Shown piece by piece: positions 22,817 to 34,864 of a DNA stretch of 64,000 nt. The first letter of the stretch is position 1. Each line of letters opens with the position of its first letter. The position numbers and the translations under genes were made by a program. The stretch spans positions 11,369,848-11,433,847 of the forward strand of contig CM077820.1 of assembly GCA_039720395.1 (NCBI GenBank), given 5' to 3'. Under the pieces are notes generated by a model. The model saw only the letters and a list, made by a program, of their open reading frames with translations. It was not told the DNA's origin and did not search any database. Source of the stretch: Liquidambar formosana. Taxonomy: Eukaryota; Streptophyta; Magnoliopsida; Saxifragales; Altingiaceae.

Positions 22817-25314
22817 TGTCACACCCCATTTTTGCACCACCTTACTAGGGCTCATCATTTCATACATGTTATTGTTTTGTTTTTGAGTCTAGTCACTTGC
22901 ATTAGCTTTTTAGAGTCACAAGGACAATGGATATGAATTTTGGTTCAATTTGGAGTTGATCTTGAGGGATAATAAGAGCTTTTGTGACTTAAAGGGCATA
23001 ATCATCTTTTAAGTCCCAAACTTTTCATTTAACCTTGAAATGATCTCCAAATTGTCAATTGGAGTTCATATGGATGCATATGAGGTATTTCTAGGTTCAA
23101 TTTGATGAATCAATGGCTCAGGATTAAAATGGCTCGATGTAGTTCAAGTTGGTTAATTGACCATTCTTTGGGTTAGCTTAAATTGACTCACAATTACCAA
23201 CCAAATATTTTCAATTTGACTTTAATTAGTCATCATTTTATCCCTAAAAGTGTTTTAGAAAGTTTAATTTTGGTTTGGAAAACATTTGGTTCAATCCTAT
23301 GTGCATACCTATGCTTTGCAAAGGTAGAGCATAGCGGTTAACCGCCTTTGTCAAACCTAACCATGCCCCCATGATTAGTGATTTTCACCCTAAAATGTTC
23401 AAAAATGTATCCCTCATCGAAACACGATCGTTTTGGCTTTCGTTTCATCAAAATCGGAGTTGATTTGACCCCTAAAACACTCTTAGAAGCAAAAGATGTC
23501 AAAAAAAGTCAAAAAACTGAAGTGGGCTCGGGTGACCACCCAAGCCCGGGAGGCTAGCCGCCCAGCCCCTGGTGGCTAGCCACCCAAGGCCTGGTGGTCA
23601 CCCGAGGCCACTTACCTATTTTTGCTGAAACGGGATTCCTTCCCTATTTTGACAGCTTAGGACTCTTTTGGACGACTTTCCTTCTAATTTTTGGTAACTT
23701 TTGAGTTTCTTAAGCACCAAGGGAGTCTCTAATAACCCTTGGATTAAATTTTAGGGTTTTAATCCTAGCCATTGATTTATCCTAATTAAACTCTATAAAT
23801 ACCCCCCTTATGCTTCAGCACTAGAGGAGGGAATTGGAGGCCACTTTATGCATTAAACCTGAGTGTTTAAGAGAGAATAAGAGAGAGAGAGCTAAAAGAG
23901 AGTTGGAGTTCCTGCTGTAGCCTTGAAGAAGCTTGATTCAAGTCATCCACAAGTCAAGAAGAGAGTCTCTACAGCAGCAAGGAAGCTTTTTCTAAGGTAA
24001 AACTCCCTTCTATTCAAGCTTAAACTAGGGTTTCTTATAGAATAGGTCTATTGCATGCTAAAGTTGAGTTTTTTATCATGTGTTATTACTTTAGTTAGTT
24101 AATAAACATGGTTTAAATATTGTTCATTATGAGTTATGCATGCTTTATGGTTATTTTATAGGTTTTAATGCAAGTTTGTGAGTTTAGGGTTTCTATTGTC
24201 CTTGTTTTAGGTTAGTTGCATATAGCATGTTAAAGTAGGCTTTTTTATTGGTTTTTCTTCATGGTTGTTATATGTATGATATATATAGAATAACTATGAT
24301 GTTTTCTCTATGCATTTAGTGGATTTTAGGGTTTTTATGCATGTCTTAGTGTTAGGATTGCATTAAGTTCTAGTTTTATTCACTGTTTATGTTATTTGCA
24401 TGATTAGTGGATAAATTTAGGCTTTGACACTATTCTGTCCAGATTGCTATTTCTTTCTTTTTGTCTTGTTTCGAGCACGTGTAAGGGTGCAAACAGGTGT
24501 GATAATCGTCCTATTATACATAGGGCTGTTATTGCTTAAGCTTGCTATTTGCTTGGAGTAATTGCCTAAGGTAAGTGGGTTTGAAGGTGCCCTAATTCAC
24601 CTTTTTCTATCTCTAACTCTTTCTCTTCTCCCTCCTTAGGGTTAATTTTTAATATGAACACATGGTAATCACCAAAGGTTTCCTTGCTAAATAAAATACT
24701 GATTTTCTATCAAAGTTTCCATCTTGTGGAAGTTTTTCCTAAAACTCAAACTTGGTTTATTTAATTCAAATAAGAAAACCTAGGGTTTTAACCATAGGTT
24801 TATATTAGGATTTAACCCTAATTCTAATCGAACTACGTGGACTTTGATCCATGTATTTCGCTACATGGTACGTAGGCGCTTTGAGGTTCAAGTCCGCCCT
24901 AGGATCTAAGTATCCTAGTTTTGTTTTGTTTACTTTGTTTTTGTTTGTTTATTATGGATCGAATATATGATATGCATGCAATTCTTGTGATGATATACTT
25001 GCTGATTTTTGTATGGTAAGACTTTAATTTAGCCCAAATAAACTAAGAGACCGAAAGGGTGACATGGGTGCCTATAGGCTTTGCCTAGAACCTTCCCATG
25101 TCATAACTTAGCCTCCGAATCCCCGATTTCTTCGGTTTCCAAAAGACCATTTTTGCCTTTCCTTTTTAAACATGGAGTCTTTTTAATTGTTTTCTTAAAA
25201 CAAAGTGTTTTTAGGGTTTTCCTTGTTTCCTTTAAAAAATAAGGTGGCGACTCCTTTTCTTTTTCAAACTTATTTTCTTTTCAATCTGTGTGGGCCCAAT
25301 TTCTGGGGTTCACA
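22817..25314 (+). repeat. 5' LTR of the Ogre/TAT-like element
   Basis: TGTCACACCCC...GGGGTTCACA. TATAAATA at 23,794-23,801 is the likely promoter. The GC-rich inverted repeat at 23,527-23,606 lies upstream of it. Confidence 0.92.
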
Positions 25315-25317
25315 GTT

Positions 25318-25335
25318 TGGCGACTCCACTGGGGA
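25318..25335 (+). promoter_or_regulatory. Primer binding site (tRNA-Arg type)
   Basis: TGGCGACTCCACTGGGGA starts 3 nt after the 5' LTR. It would pair with a tRNA 3' end in TCGCCA, as reported for tRNA-Arg primed Ogre elements. No tRNA sequence was available for comparison. Confidence 0.75.
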
Positions 25336-25877
25336 TTTGTGGGCTAGACTCTATAAAGTTTAATTGGGCTAAATTAATTTCTTTTGTTTAATTAAAATCA
25401 ATCACATTGCATCCGCTTGATTGTGTGCTTTCATTTATTGCATTGTGTGCGCAAACTCTTGCATGTTAGGATCGATGTCCCTCGATGTATCCTTGCCACT
25501 GATGGGCCTAGCCTCAACCTTGGTTTTCCTGATTCCATGTGTTGGGGTGAAAGCTATCAACCTCTCTTGCCAAGTACCCTTGGGCTTGCCCTTGGGTATA
25601 TTAAATGAGCTAATCACGTACTGCTGGACCCACGCGGCGTTCCTGATGCCACATGTGGTTAGGTATAAAGATAGTTCAAGCAAGTGAAGGACCCCAGCCT
25701 ACCCTTATCATTAGTCCATGTAGACAGACTTGTAAGGCACTATTGGTTCACCATTATGCACCCACACTTGATTGTAATGATATCATGCCGTGCTTGTGTT
25801 GTGTTGCTATGCTCATAAGTTGTGTTCTAGGCTTAGGTTTATTTTAACCATGCGTAATGATTGACGCTTGATATATG

Positions 25878-26312
25878 GTCTCACCTACATACCCTTAATA
25901 AGTACTTCCACTCTTTACTCAAGGGGCTCCCTAAAAGAGGGATGCACTAATTAAAGGTATGTAAGCTAAGACCATTTAATCATAGGCTTTTAAATGAACC
26001 AATAGGGGCTTGTTTGGAGTGAAGTGTTTAATTAAGAGTTAAGAAGTTGGGGCTTACTCATCTTTATGTCCTTAGTATGTCACCTCACCTTCCGTCTTAA
26101 GGGACACTTTTGAGGATGAGGTGTCTAACTAAGGAGATATCCTGTTTAGACCTAGCTCATAGTTTGCCTACACTTGGGGGAAAGTGACTCTTGATGGTTT
26201 TGTGATGGTTAATAACCAGAACCTAAGGTTAAGTGACTCAGCTTCATGCCCTTAGTACGTCACCTCACACTTCAAGGTACCCTTGGAGATGAGATGTCTA
26301 ACTAAGGGGATG
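25878..26312 (+). repeat. Three long stem-loops in the leader of the Ogre/TAT-like element
   Basis: Stem 1 (about 25,878-25,972) pairs GGTCT with AGACC and TACATACCCTTAAT with ATTAAAGGTATGTA. Stem 2 (26,069-26,134) pairs TCCTTAGT with ACTAAGGA and CACCTCA with TGAGGTG around a 4x4 internal loop. Stem 3 (26,249-26,308) has the same layout with CCCTTAGT and ACTAAGGG. They lie between the primer site and the gag remnant. Confidence 0.75.
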
Positions 26313-26453
26313 CTTTATAAGATCACACTTACCAATTTAGCGCAATCATGGAAATATTGTTAAAATGTTTTCGTCATAGCCTAAAAAGGGAATTTTGTTC
26401 TTGAAGGAGGGCTGGATTAAACTTGTGATATCTTCTGGAGGTTAAAGATTAGA

Positions 26454-27197
26454 GTGGAACCCATTATCACTTTCATGGCTGGAGTTGGCCATACGACATT
26501 GGAAGAAATTAGGGAAATGCTTTGTGAGATCATGCAAAAGTTGAATAATATCTTGGCAATTGTTCAAGTTGTTCCTAAAGCCCAATCCGAGTCTATGAAT
26601 CATCATGAGTCTAATTCAGGGGCTATCGAGTCCAAGAGATACAACAGAGCAGATTTGAAGGCCTAAACTGTAAGGAAAGAGCCTCGCCAATTTACTGAAC
26701 TCTACATGCCATTGAACCATGCTTTTTCGAGAGTAGCGATTTTGGGCTTATTGTCACCTCTTGATCCAAAACCCCTTCCTAATCCTTTGCTTCGTCGGTT
26801 TAAGGAAAATGAATATTGTGCTTTTCATCAGAGCAGGGGACACGACACCAATCATTGTTATAGACTACGACATGAGATCCAAGACCTCATTGACCGTGGA
26901 GTAATCAATTTTTCCACACCAACCAATAATCCAAATATTCTTCAAAGCTCTTCCATGAACCCATTTTTGGCCACCGTAAACCCAATCTCTCCAACCCAGC
27001 CATATGCCAATCCACCGAGATCCCTTGCCGCAATTAAGCAAGAATTTCCAATTCATGGCCCATATCATTCAGAGGATACTCAAACTCTTGCTAGCATGGG
27101 GGTTCTTGATTTTGAGGGACTTTATGAGGCTCAAGGAACCTTTGACACTCATAGGGATTTGGATAATGTTGGCAGCGCAAGTCAAGATGAAGAATAA
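26454..27197 (+). pseudogene. Gag fragment of the Ogre/TAT-like element
   Basis: A single frame is interrupted by TAA at 26,664-26,666. After the stop comes RQFTELYMPLNHAFSRV, then a zinc-finger region CAFHQSRGHDTNHCYRLRHE followed by IQDLIDRGVI, the layout of Ogre/TAT Gag proteins. The capsid-like N-terminal part is missing and no protease follows; the frame ends at 27,197. It may still be expressed as a roughly 160-residue piece from 26,706. It could supply RNA binding, but most likely it is relic coding sequence. Confidence 0.75.
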
Positions 27198-28030
27198 GAA
27201 TGTTTAATTCACAAGGAAAGGATGCTGATGCCTTGAGGTTGTTGAGAAAGATAATAAGTTTTTTCTTAGTGCTTACTGCTACACTAATTCTATCATGACT
27301 GTCCGTGATAAGGAGTTTAAGTTTTTTGTTTGTTTTCTAGTTAGTTAATTTTTGTTGATTTCTTCGAGTCAAATGTCCTTTGAAGTTTGGAGTCTTTTGA
27401 GTCCTAGTCATTGTCAATGTGTTCATCTTCATCCCCTCAATAAAAAGTTTGATTTCAATAATTCCATTGTCTCTCTATTTCTCTTCTCCTCAATCAATTG
27501 ACAATCAAAGTGGCATTAAAATATTTCCTAAGAAGCTCGAAAGCTCTTCCCACTAAAAGAGCAAACATAATGAATGATGAATGAGCTGCAATTGATTAAC
27601 TTAGAAACAATGAGAAGTCCAAAATGGTAAACACAGGGGCCACCCGCCCACTACACTACATGAAGACCTAGGCCAAGCAACTTGAGAAGATCTTGAAACC
27701 CTTGTAAGAAGCAATTCAGAGATCAAAAGAAGAAATCAATTAGCATGGTGAGCTTTTGAAGATGTTTATTTCCCTCTCCCTCAAAAGACAAAAAAAAAAA
27801 AAAAAAAGTCAAAAGAAAAAAAAATTGTGAAAAAAAAAAAAAGAAAAAAGAAAAAAAAGAGCACAAAAAAGAAAAAAAGTACAAAAAGAAAGGGAAGGGA
27901 TTAACATACATCCAACAGCATTTAGAAGGAAAATCGATCAGAAGAAGGCCTTGTGTTCAAAGAAGACGACCCGCGGGAAAGGTTCAAGCCAAATGAGGGT
28001 GGTCCCTATGTGGTTATGTGTAGAGCCTAG
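27198..28030 (+). other. Non-coding interior with A-rich tracts
   Basis: There are no coherent reading frames. A/G-rich runs lie at 27,785-27,900. No pol similarity is seen. Confidence 0.6.
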
Positions 28031-28979
28031 GCCCGCTAGGTTGAAAACCTGAAAAGGCGACCTAGGCAAAAGTTAGGGCATTTAAAAAAATGATGAGTGA
28101 ATCTTTTGAACTACGAAGACCTGATTCTCCACCAAAAAAAGAAATGTTTGTTTTGTAAATGTCTTGTGAAGATCAATGTGGAGATACGTAGGCAGCCCAT
28201 AAAGTTACTTTGGGTGCGGTCCAATTCATTGAAAAAAAAAAAAAAGAAAAGAAAAAAAGAAAGAGGCTTTACATATAACCAACCATTGAAGGCAATTCTT
28301 TGTGACTAAGTTAAGAAGAAACGGTCTTATTCATCAAATTAGTGAGCTAAAATACTACATGCCACCAAGAAAGCTCATTTAATTATTCTTCTTGTTCTTG
28401 TTTGGTTTGAGTCCTTCGGATGTCCCTCCATTTACCTCTTTCGCTTCTCTTGAGTCTTGTGTATTTCTAGTGGTCATAGACCTCGTCCTTTGAAAGTATT
28501 CAGTTATGATGATTCATTTGTGGGTTCTATCAACTTCTATATCTTCTTACCTTTTGACTTAGACTCTTGTCATGGATTTAATGATGGAAAAGGGGTAGCA
28601 GTAACCATTATGAAACGATTTGCCTTAGCTATAGGCATGTGATTTCGTGAGATTGGGGCTAATTTATTTTGTTCAATTGAAAAATGTGAATGTGTTATGA
28701 ACCCAGGGGCTGATTATGCTTGTTGAAGAAGAATTTGAATGAATCCTGGGGCTGGTTTATCTTGTTCGGAGAACTTAAATGAATTGGTGAAGAGAATGGG
28801 CTAGGGCTTCATGATTTGAATTTCTTTGCGCTAATGAGAAAACAAAGAAAAAGAAAAAAAAGAAAGGAAAAGAAGAAGAGCCCGCTAGGTTGAAAGCCTG
28901 AAAAGGCGAGCTAGGCAAAAATTAGGGCAACCCGCTAGGTTGAAAACCCGTAAGGGCAATCTAGGCAAAAGTTAGGGTT
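28031..28979 (+). repeat. Three copies of a 50-nt structured module with GNRA-type loops
   Basis: Copies lie at 28,031-28,080, 28,880-28,929 and 28,930-28,979, each CCCGCTAGGTTGAAA... to GGCAAAAGTTAGGG. All can fold an outer CTAG/CTAG stem, a GGTT-GAA-AACC hairpin and a second hairpin: CCT-GAAA-AGG in copies 1 and 2, CCC-GTAA-GGG in copy 3. Confidence 0.8.
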
Positions 28980-29504
28980 TTGAAAAAAGAAGTGAAGAAA
29001 GAAGAAGAGAAGAAGAGGTGATTCCACTCCATTCCTATACCTTGAAAAAGAATTCATGGGTTTGATCCGATCCTCCTAAATTGCATTGTTTCCTAAGAAG
29101 GCTCGACCACCATTTTATAAACAAAGAAAAAATGTTTTTGAAAATTCCATGATTGTGCTAAGTATGTAAAGGGGTCTTTAAAGAAAAAGAATGATAGGTT
29201 TGCAAAACCACTTCCAGTAAATCTTTCTGTGCAAGGCTTTGAACTTGTGCTGATCCATATGAATCAATTTTACTCGAGCTGATTGATTAGTTGATATGCA
29301 TGCATTAGTGACATGTAGTGCTCATTATATTTCAAGGTCCATTTTCCCATGACCATATTTGCTTAAGTTTTCGCCATTGGGTTACACCCAAGTAGCCTTA
29401 TGAGTGATATTCATTCTTCATGTGGTATTGGCTTTGTCCTCATGCTAACCTTGTTTTATGAGTAGTGACTCCTACTTAACTAATGTTTTGTTAAGCTCCC
29501 CTAT

Positions 29505-30770
29505 GAGTATTTACCTATACTCTTTTTCTTGAGCATTGACCTTTGCTCATTTGGAATATTAACTATTATTCATCCTCAGTGTTGACCTTCACTCATTTAG
29601 AGTATTCACTCATAGCCCTCTCTTGAGCATTGACCCTTGCTCGTATGATTTTCTTTGTGAGTATTGAATCCTACTCATTTCAAGCATTGACATTTGCTTA
29701 TATACATTTTATCTTGAGCATTGACCCTTGCTTGAGTGATTTTCTCTGTGAGTATTGAATCCTACTCATTTCAAGCATTGACATTTGCTTATATACATTT
29801 TATCTTGAGCATTGACCCTTGCTCGAGTGATTTTCTCTGTGAGAATTGAATCCTACTCATTTCAAGCATTGACCTTTGCTTATATACATTTTATCTTGAG
29901 CATTGACCCTTGCTCGAGTGATTTTCTTTGTGAGTATTGAATCCTACTCATTTCAAGCATTGACCTTTGCTTATATACATTTTATCTTGAGTATTTGACC
30001 CTTGCTCGAGTGATTTTCTCTGTGAGTATTGAATCTTACTCATTTCAAGCATTGACCATTGCTTATATACATTTTATCTTGAGCATTGACCCTTGCTCGT
30101 AGGATTTTCTCTATGAGTATTGAATCCTACTCATTTCAAGCATTGACCCTTGCTCATAAAATTTTCTTTGTGAGTATTGATCTTTACTCATAGCAAGCAT
30201 TGACCCGTGCTTATGTGTTTTTCTCTATAAGTATTGATTTCTATTCATGAGATTTCTTTTTAGATTTTCAGTATGGATATTGATTTCTATCCATCACTGG
30301 TTCTCGTTTGAGTAATGAACCTTACCCATACGATGTCTTATTGGCTCTCCTGAGTATTGACCTATACTCATTTTAAGTATTGATACATACTCATCTTAGG
30401 TATTGACCCATACTTACCCTGAGTATTGTCACATATTCATCTTGAGTATTGACCTATACTCACCCTATGTATTGACCCATACTCATTCTAATCATTAAAG
30501 CATATTTGTCCCGAGTATTGACTGGTACTCACCCTAAGTGTTGACCTTCACTCTGATTCCTTTTGAGTATTGACGGGTACTCACTCCGAGTGTTGACCTC
30601 CACTCATATTTATCCCTACTCCTTTCGAGTATTGACTGTTACTCACCCTGAGTGTTGACCTTCACTCCCAATACTGATCTTTATTCTCTTCGAGTATTGA
30701 CTTGTACTCATCCTAGGTGTTGACCTTCACTTAGAGTTACCTCTACCTGTCCTGGGTATTGACCTTTACC
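29505..30770 (+). repeat. Array of about 30 covarying 18-nt hairpin units
   Basis: Each unit is a 5-nt arm, an 8-nt loop of the TTGACCYW type and the complementary arm. Examples: GAGCA/TGCTC (29,531-29,548), GAATA/TATTC (29,554-29,571), GAGTA/TACTC (29,659-29,676), AAGCA/TGCTT (29,682-29,699), GAGTA/TACTC (30,352-30,369), GAGTG/CACTC (30,650-30,667) and the longer ATGGATA/TATCCAT (30,273-30,294). From about 29,620 to 30,170 the units are arranged in a higher-order repeat of roughly 100 nt. Confidence 0.88.
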
Positions 30771-30927
30771 TAGACATTGACTTCTAATTGCTTAAGATAT
30801 GTGATGAATTCTATAGGATAATGGAGTTCCCCATTTGAACTTGATGCAATTACTCTCCCAAGCAAAAATGGGATGTTCTTTTATCATTGGTTCGCAAGTG
30901 AAACTTGCTGCACCAATGAGGGGCTTC

Positions 30928-33425
30928 TGTCACACCCCATTTTTGCACCACCTTACTAGGGCTCATCATTTCATACATGTTATTGTTTTGTTTTTGAGTC
31001 TAGTCACTTGCATTAGCTTTTTAGAGTCATAAGGACAATGGATATGAATTTTGGTTCAATTTGGAGTTGATCTTGAGGGATAATAAGAGCTTTTGTGACT
31101 TAAAGGGCATAATCATCTTTTGAGTCCCAAACTTTTCATTTAACCTTGAAATGATCTCCAAATTGTCAATTGGAGTTCATATGGATGCATATGAGGTATT
31201 TCTAGGTTCAATTTGATGAATCAATGGCTCAGGATTAAAATGGCTCGATGTAGTTCAAGTTGGTTAATTGACCATTCTTTGGGTTAGCTTAAATTGACTC
31301 ACAATTACCAACCAAATATTTTCAATTTGACTTTAATTAGTCATCATTTTATCCCTAAAAGTGTTTTAGAAAGTTTAATTTTGGTTTGGAAAACATTTGG
31401 TTCAATCCTATGTGCATACCTATGCTTTGCAAAGGTAGAGCATAGCGGTTAACCGCCTTTGTCAAACCTAACCATGCCCCCATGATTAGTGGTTTTCACC
31501 CTAAAATGTTCAAAAATGTATCCCTCATCGAAACACGATCGTTTTGGCTTTCGTTTCATCAAAATCGGAGTTGATTTGACCCCTAAAACACTCTTAGAAG
31601 CAAAAGATGTCAAAAAAAGTCAAAAAACTGAAGTGGGCTCGGGTGACCACCCAAGCCCGGGAGGCTAGCCGCCCAGCCCCTGGTGGCTAGCCACCCAAGG
31701 CCTGGTGGTCACCCGAGGCCACTTACCTATTTTTGCTGAAACGGGATTCCTTCCCTATTTTGACGGCTCAGGACTCTTTTGGACGACTTTCCTTCTAATT
31801 TTTGGTAACTTTTGAGTTTCTTAAGCACCAAGGGAGTCTCTAATAACCCTTGGATTAAATTTTAGGGTTTTAATCCTAGCCATTGATTTATCCTAATTAA
31901 ACTCTATAAATACCCCCCTTATGCTTCAGCACTAGAGGAGGGAATTGGAAGCCACTTTATGCATTAAACCTGAGTGTTTGAGAGAGAATAAGAGAGAGAG
32001 AGCTAAAGGAGAGTTGGAGTTCCTGCTGTAGCCTTGAAGAAGCTTGATTCAAGTCATCCACAAGTCAAGAAGAGAGTCTCTACAGCAGCAAGGAAGCTTT
32101 TTCTAAGGTAAAACTCCCTTCTATTCAAGCTTAAACTAGGGTTTCTTATAGAATAGGTCTATTGCATGCTAAAGTTGAGTTTTTTATCATGTGTTATTAC
32201 TTTAGTTAGTTAATAAACATGGTTTAAATATTGTTCATTATGAGTTATGCATGCTTTAGGGTTATTTTATAGGTTTTAATGCAAGTTTGTGAGTTTAGGG
32301 TTTCTGTTGTCCTTGTTTTAGGTTAGTTGCATATAGCATGTTAAAGTAGGCTTTTTTATTGGTTTTTCTTCATGGTTGTTATATGTATGATATATATAGA
32401 ATAACTATGACGTTTTCTCCATGCATTTAGTGGATTTTAGGGTTTTTATGCATGTCTTAGTGTTAGGATTGCATTAAGTTCTAGTTTTATTCACTGTTTA
32501 TGTTATTTGCATGATTAGTGGATAAATTTAGGCTTTGATACTATTCTGTCCAGATTGCTATTTCTTTCTTTTTGTCTTGTTTCGAGCACGTGTAAGGGTG
32601 CAAACAGGTGTGATAATCGTCCTATTATACATAGGGCTGTTATTGCTTAAGCTTGCTATTTGCTTGGAGTAATTGCCTAAGGTAAGTGGGTTTGAAGGTG
32701 CCCTAATTCACCTTTTTCTATCTCTAACTCTTTCTCTTCTCCCTCCTTAGGGTTAATTTTTAATATGAACACATGGTAATCACCAAAGGTTTCCTTGCTA
32801 AATAAAATACTGATTTTCTATCAAAGTTTCCATTTTGTGGAAGTTTTTCCTAAAACTCAAACTTGGTTTATTTAATTCAAATAAGGAAACCTAGGGTTTT
32901 AACCATAGGTTTATATTAGGATTTAACCCTAATTCTAATCGAACTACGTGGACTTTGATCCATGTATTTCGCTACATAGTACGTAGGCGCTTTGAGGTTC
33001 AAGTCCGCCCTAGGATCTAAGTATCCTAGTTTTGTTTTGTTTACTTTGTTTTTGTTTGTTTATTATGGATCGAATATATGATATGCATGCAATTCTTGTG
33101 ATGATATACTTGCTGATTTTTGTATGGTAAGACTTTAATTTAGCCCAAATAAACTAAGAGACCGAAAGGGTGACATGGGTGCCTATAGGCTTTGCCTAGA
33201 ACCTTCCCATGTCATAACTTAGCCTCCGAATCCCCGATTTCTTCGGTTTCCAAAAGACCATTTTTGCCTTTCCTTTTTAAACATGGAGTCTTTTTAATTG
33301 TTTTCTTAAAACAAAGTGTTTTTAGGGTTTTCCTTGTTTCCTTTAAAAAATAAGGTGGCGACCCCTTTTCTTTTTCAAACCTATTTTCTTTTCAATCTGT
33401 GTGGGCCCAATTTCTGGGGTTCACA
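30928..33425 (+). repeat. 3' LTR of the Ogre/TAT-like element
   Basis: It has the same length as the 5' LTR, with TATAAATA at 31,905-31,912 and the inverted repeat at 31,638-31,717. Differences from the 5' LTR are mostly transitions. Confidence 0.92.
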
Positions 33426-34864
33426 CTCCTCACGCCTTTTAAAACCCACCAAGCACGATTTTTACACTCTCATTGCTGCACTTTGAAGACCAAGAAAGAG
33501 AGAGAAGGAGAGAGAGGGAGGAGAAAGAGAGAGAGAGGATAGAGAAAGGGAGTGTTTAGAGAGAAAAAACCACATTTTTCTCTTACATGCATGGGTTTTT
33601 CACTCTCTCAGCTCACTTTAATGCTTTGGGAAGCTTCCTAAGGGCTGGGTTCATCTTCTACCACATGTGGGTTGTAGATCAAGCTTAATTCATCTTCTAC
33701 CACATGTGGGGTGTATTATCATGTTTATTTTGTAATGCATGTACTGAGGGGTCTAATTTACATAACCCTATAATTACGAATATCACATTTTAGAGTATAT
33801 GGGTTAATATACATGTGATATATTGGTATATTTTGGATGTACATGCTATGTAAATTCCTGTTGGTTTATATTTTACATGCTTTATATAGCCTAACATGTT
33901 ATATAATTGTGGAATAATTCCATATATGACTGATTTGGGGTTTGGTAGATATGCATATGAATTTATATGCTCATTCATGACATTCATTGGTATGTAATGC
34001 ATGAAATGAAATTATTAAATACTGGGTAAAAGTATTAAAAGGTCCTTGGAGTTGAACTACTGCGGTCATGGGACATCTTGCTGTGTTTTTCACTCCATTG
34101 ATCCTGGGGTACTGCGGTCCTAGTTAAGGACGTCGTGCTGTATTTCCGAATAGAGGCTACTGCGATCCCAAGTAGGGATGTCGTGCTGTGTTGCCCTCTT
34201 GGAGGTTGGGTTTAAATCTTCCGTTTTCGCGCGAAGATTCTTGTGGGAGTGATTGGTTGGTAATTATGAGAACAATTAAATATACATGAGTCACATATCA
34301 TTCATGGAATTTTATTATGTCTAAGCATTATTTATTTTGGATATATTATCATGCTTTGGTTAATTTCATATGAAAATTATATCTACTGAGTTTTATACTC
34401 ACTCCTATATTTTATAACTCTTTTAAGATGAGTTCTTAGTTGGGGAGACCTCGTCATGAGATGTCATTAAATCTTGGGACTTACACTATTGTCAGATCAT
34501 CATGGACATTATTATGATTTTGAACAATTTTATAATCATGGTTATGTATTAATTAACACTTTTGTATTCGGCCAATAGGCACTAGACATGTAATAACCGA
34601 TGTTTTGTAATATTTTAATTTCGTAGGTCTCTTTATATGATTTATCTAGCATGTGATGATACTAATGATGGATGATAGGGAATTTTATGATCATTTTACA
34701 TAGGTTTTATTATGGTATGTTCCATTTACGAATGGGTCACGCCGAAATTTTGTTTGAAATTACAGGTTTTCTAACATGTGTCAGCTACGTGCTTCTTAAA
34801 TGATTTTCTTAATTAAAATGGTTTTATTATTTTGATTACGGCTTAATTATTTTGGGTCGTGACA
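33426..34864 (+). other. Continuation of the interrupted solo LTR
   Basis: Non-coding. A purine-rich GAGAGA stretch lies at 33,487-33,565, and near-repeats TACTGCGGTC, TACTGCGGTCC and TACTGCGATCC lie around 34,056-34,150. No gene is seen. Confidence 0.55.

Larger units (their letters stand above)
22817..33425 (+). mobile_element. Ogre/TAT-like LTR retrotransposon without pol, 10.6 kb
   Basis: Both LTRs are 2498 bp (22,817-25,314 and 30,928-33,425) and differ at roughly 19 sites by eye. CTCCTC flanks the element (22,811-22,816 and 33,426-33,431). Behind the 5' LTR is TGGCGACTCCACTGGGGA, matching the tRNA-Arg primer site reported for Ogre. ATGAGGGGCTTC before the 3' LTR is the polypurine tract. 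The 5.6-kb interior holds a gag fragment with an Ogre/TAT-type zinc finger and no protease, RT or integrase, so it must depend on a helper. Repeated stem-loops fill much of the interior. Confidence 0.9.
22442..34864 (+). mobile_element. Solo LTR (about 1.8 kb before nesting), split by the Ogre/TAT-like element
   Basis: It begins TGTAACACCCTCGTC and ends GGGTCGTGACA, termini common in plant Gypsy LTRs. The flanks are GGTTT and AGTTT, a 4-of-5 match for a target duplication. The body survives at 22,442-22,816 and 33,432-34,864. Four CGATCGATCG palindromes lie at 22,657-22,758. Confidence 0.65.

Noticed and set aside
29505..30770. Regular repeats that might be read as a CRISPR array
   Set aside because: Spacing is variable, units are 18-nt hairpins with no unique spacers, and the setting is a plant retrotransposon.
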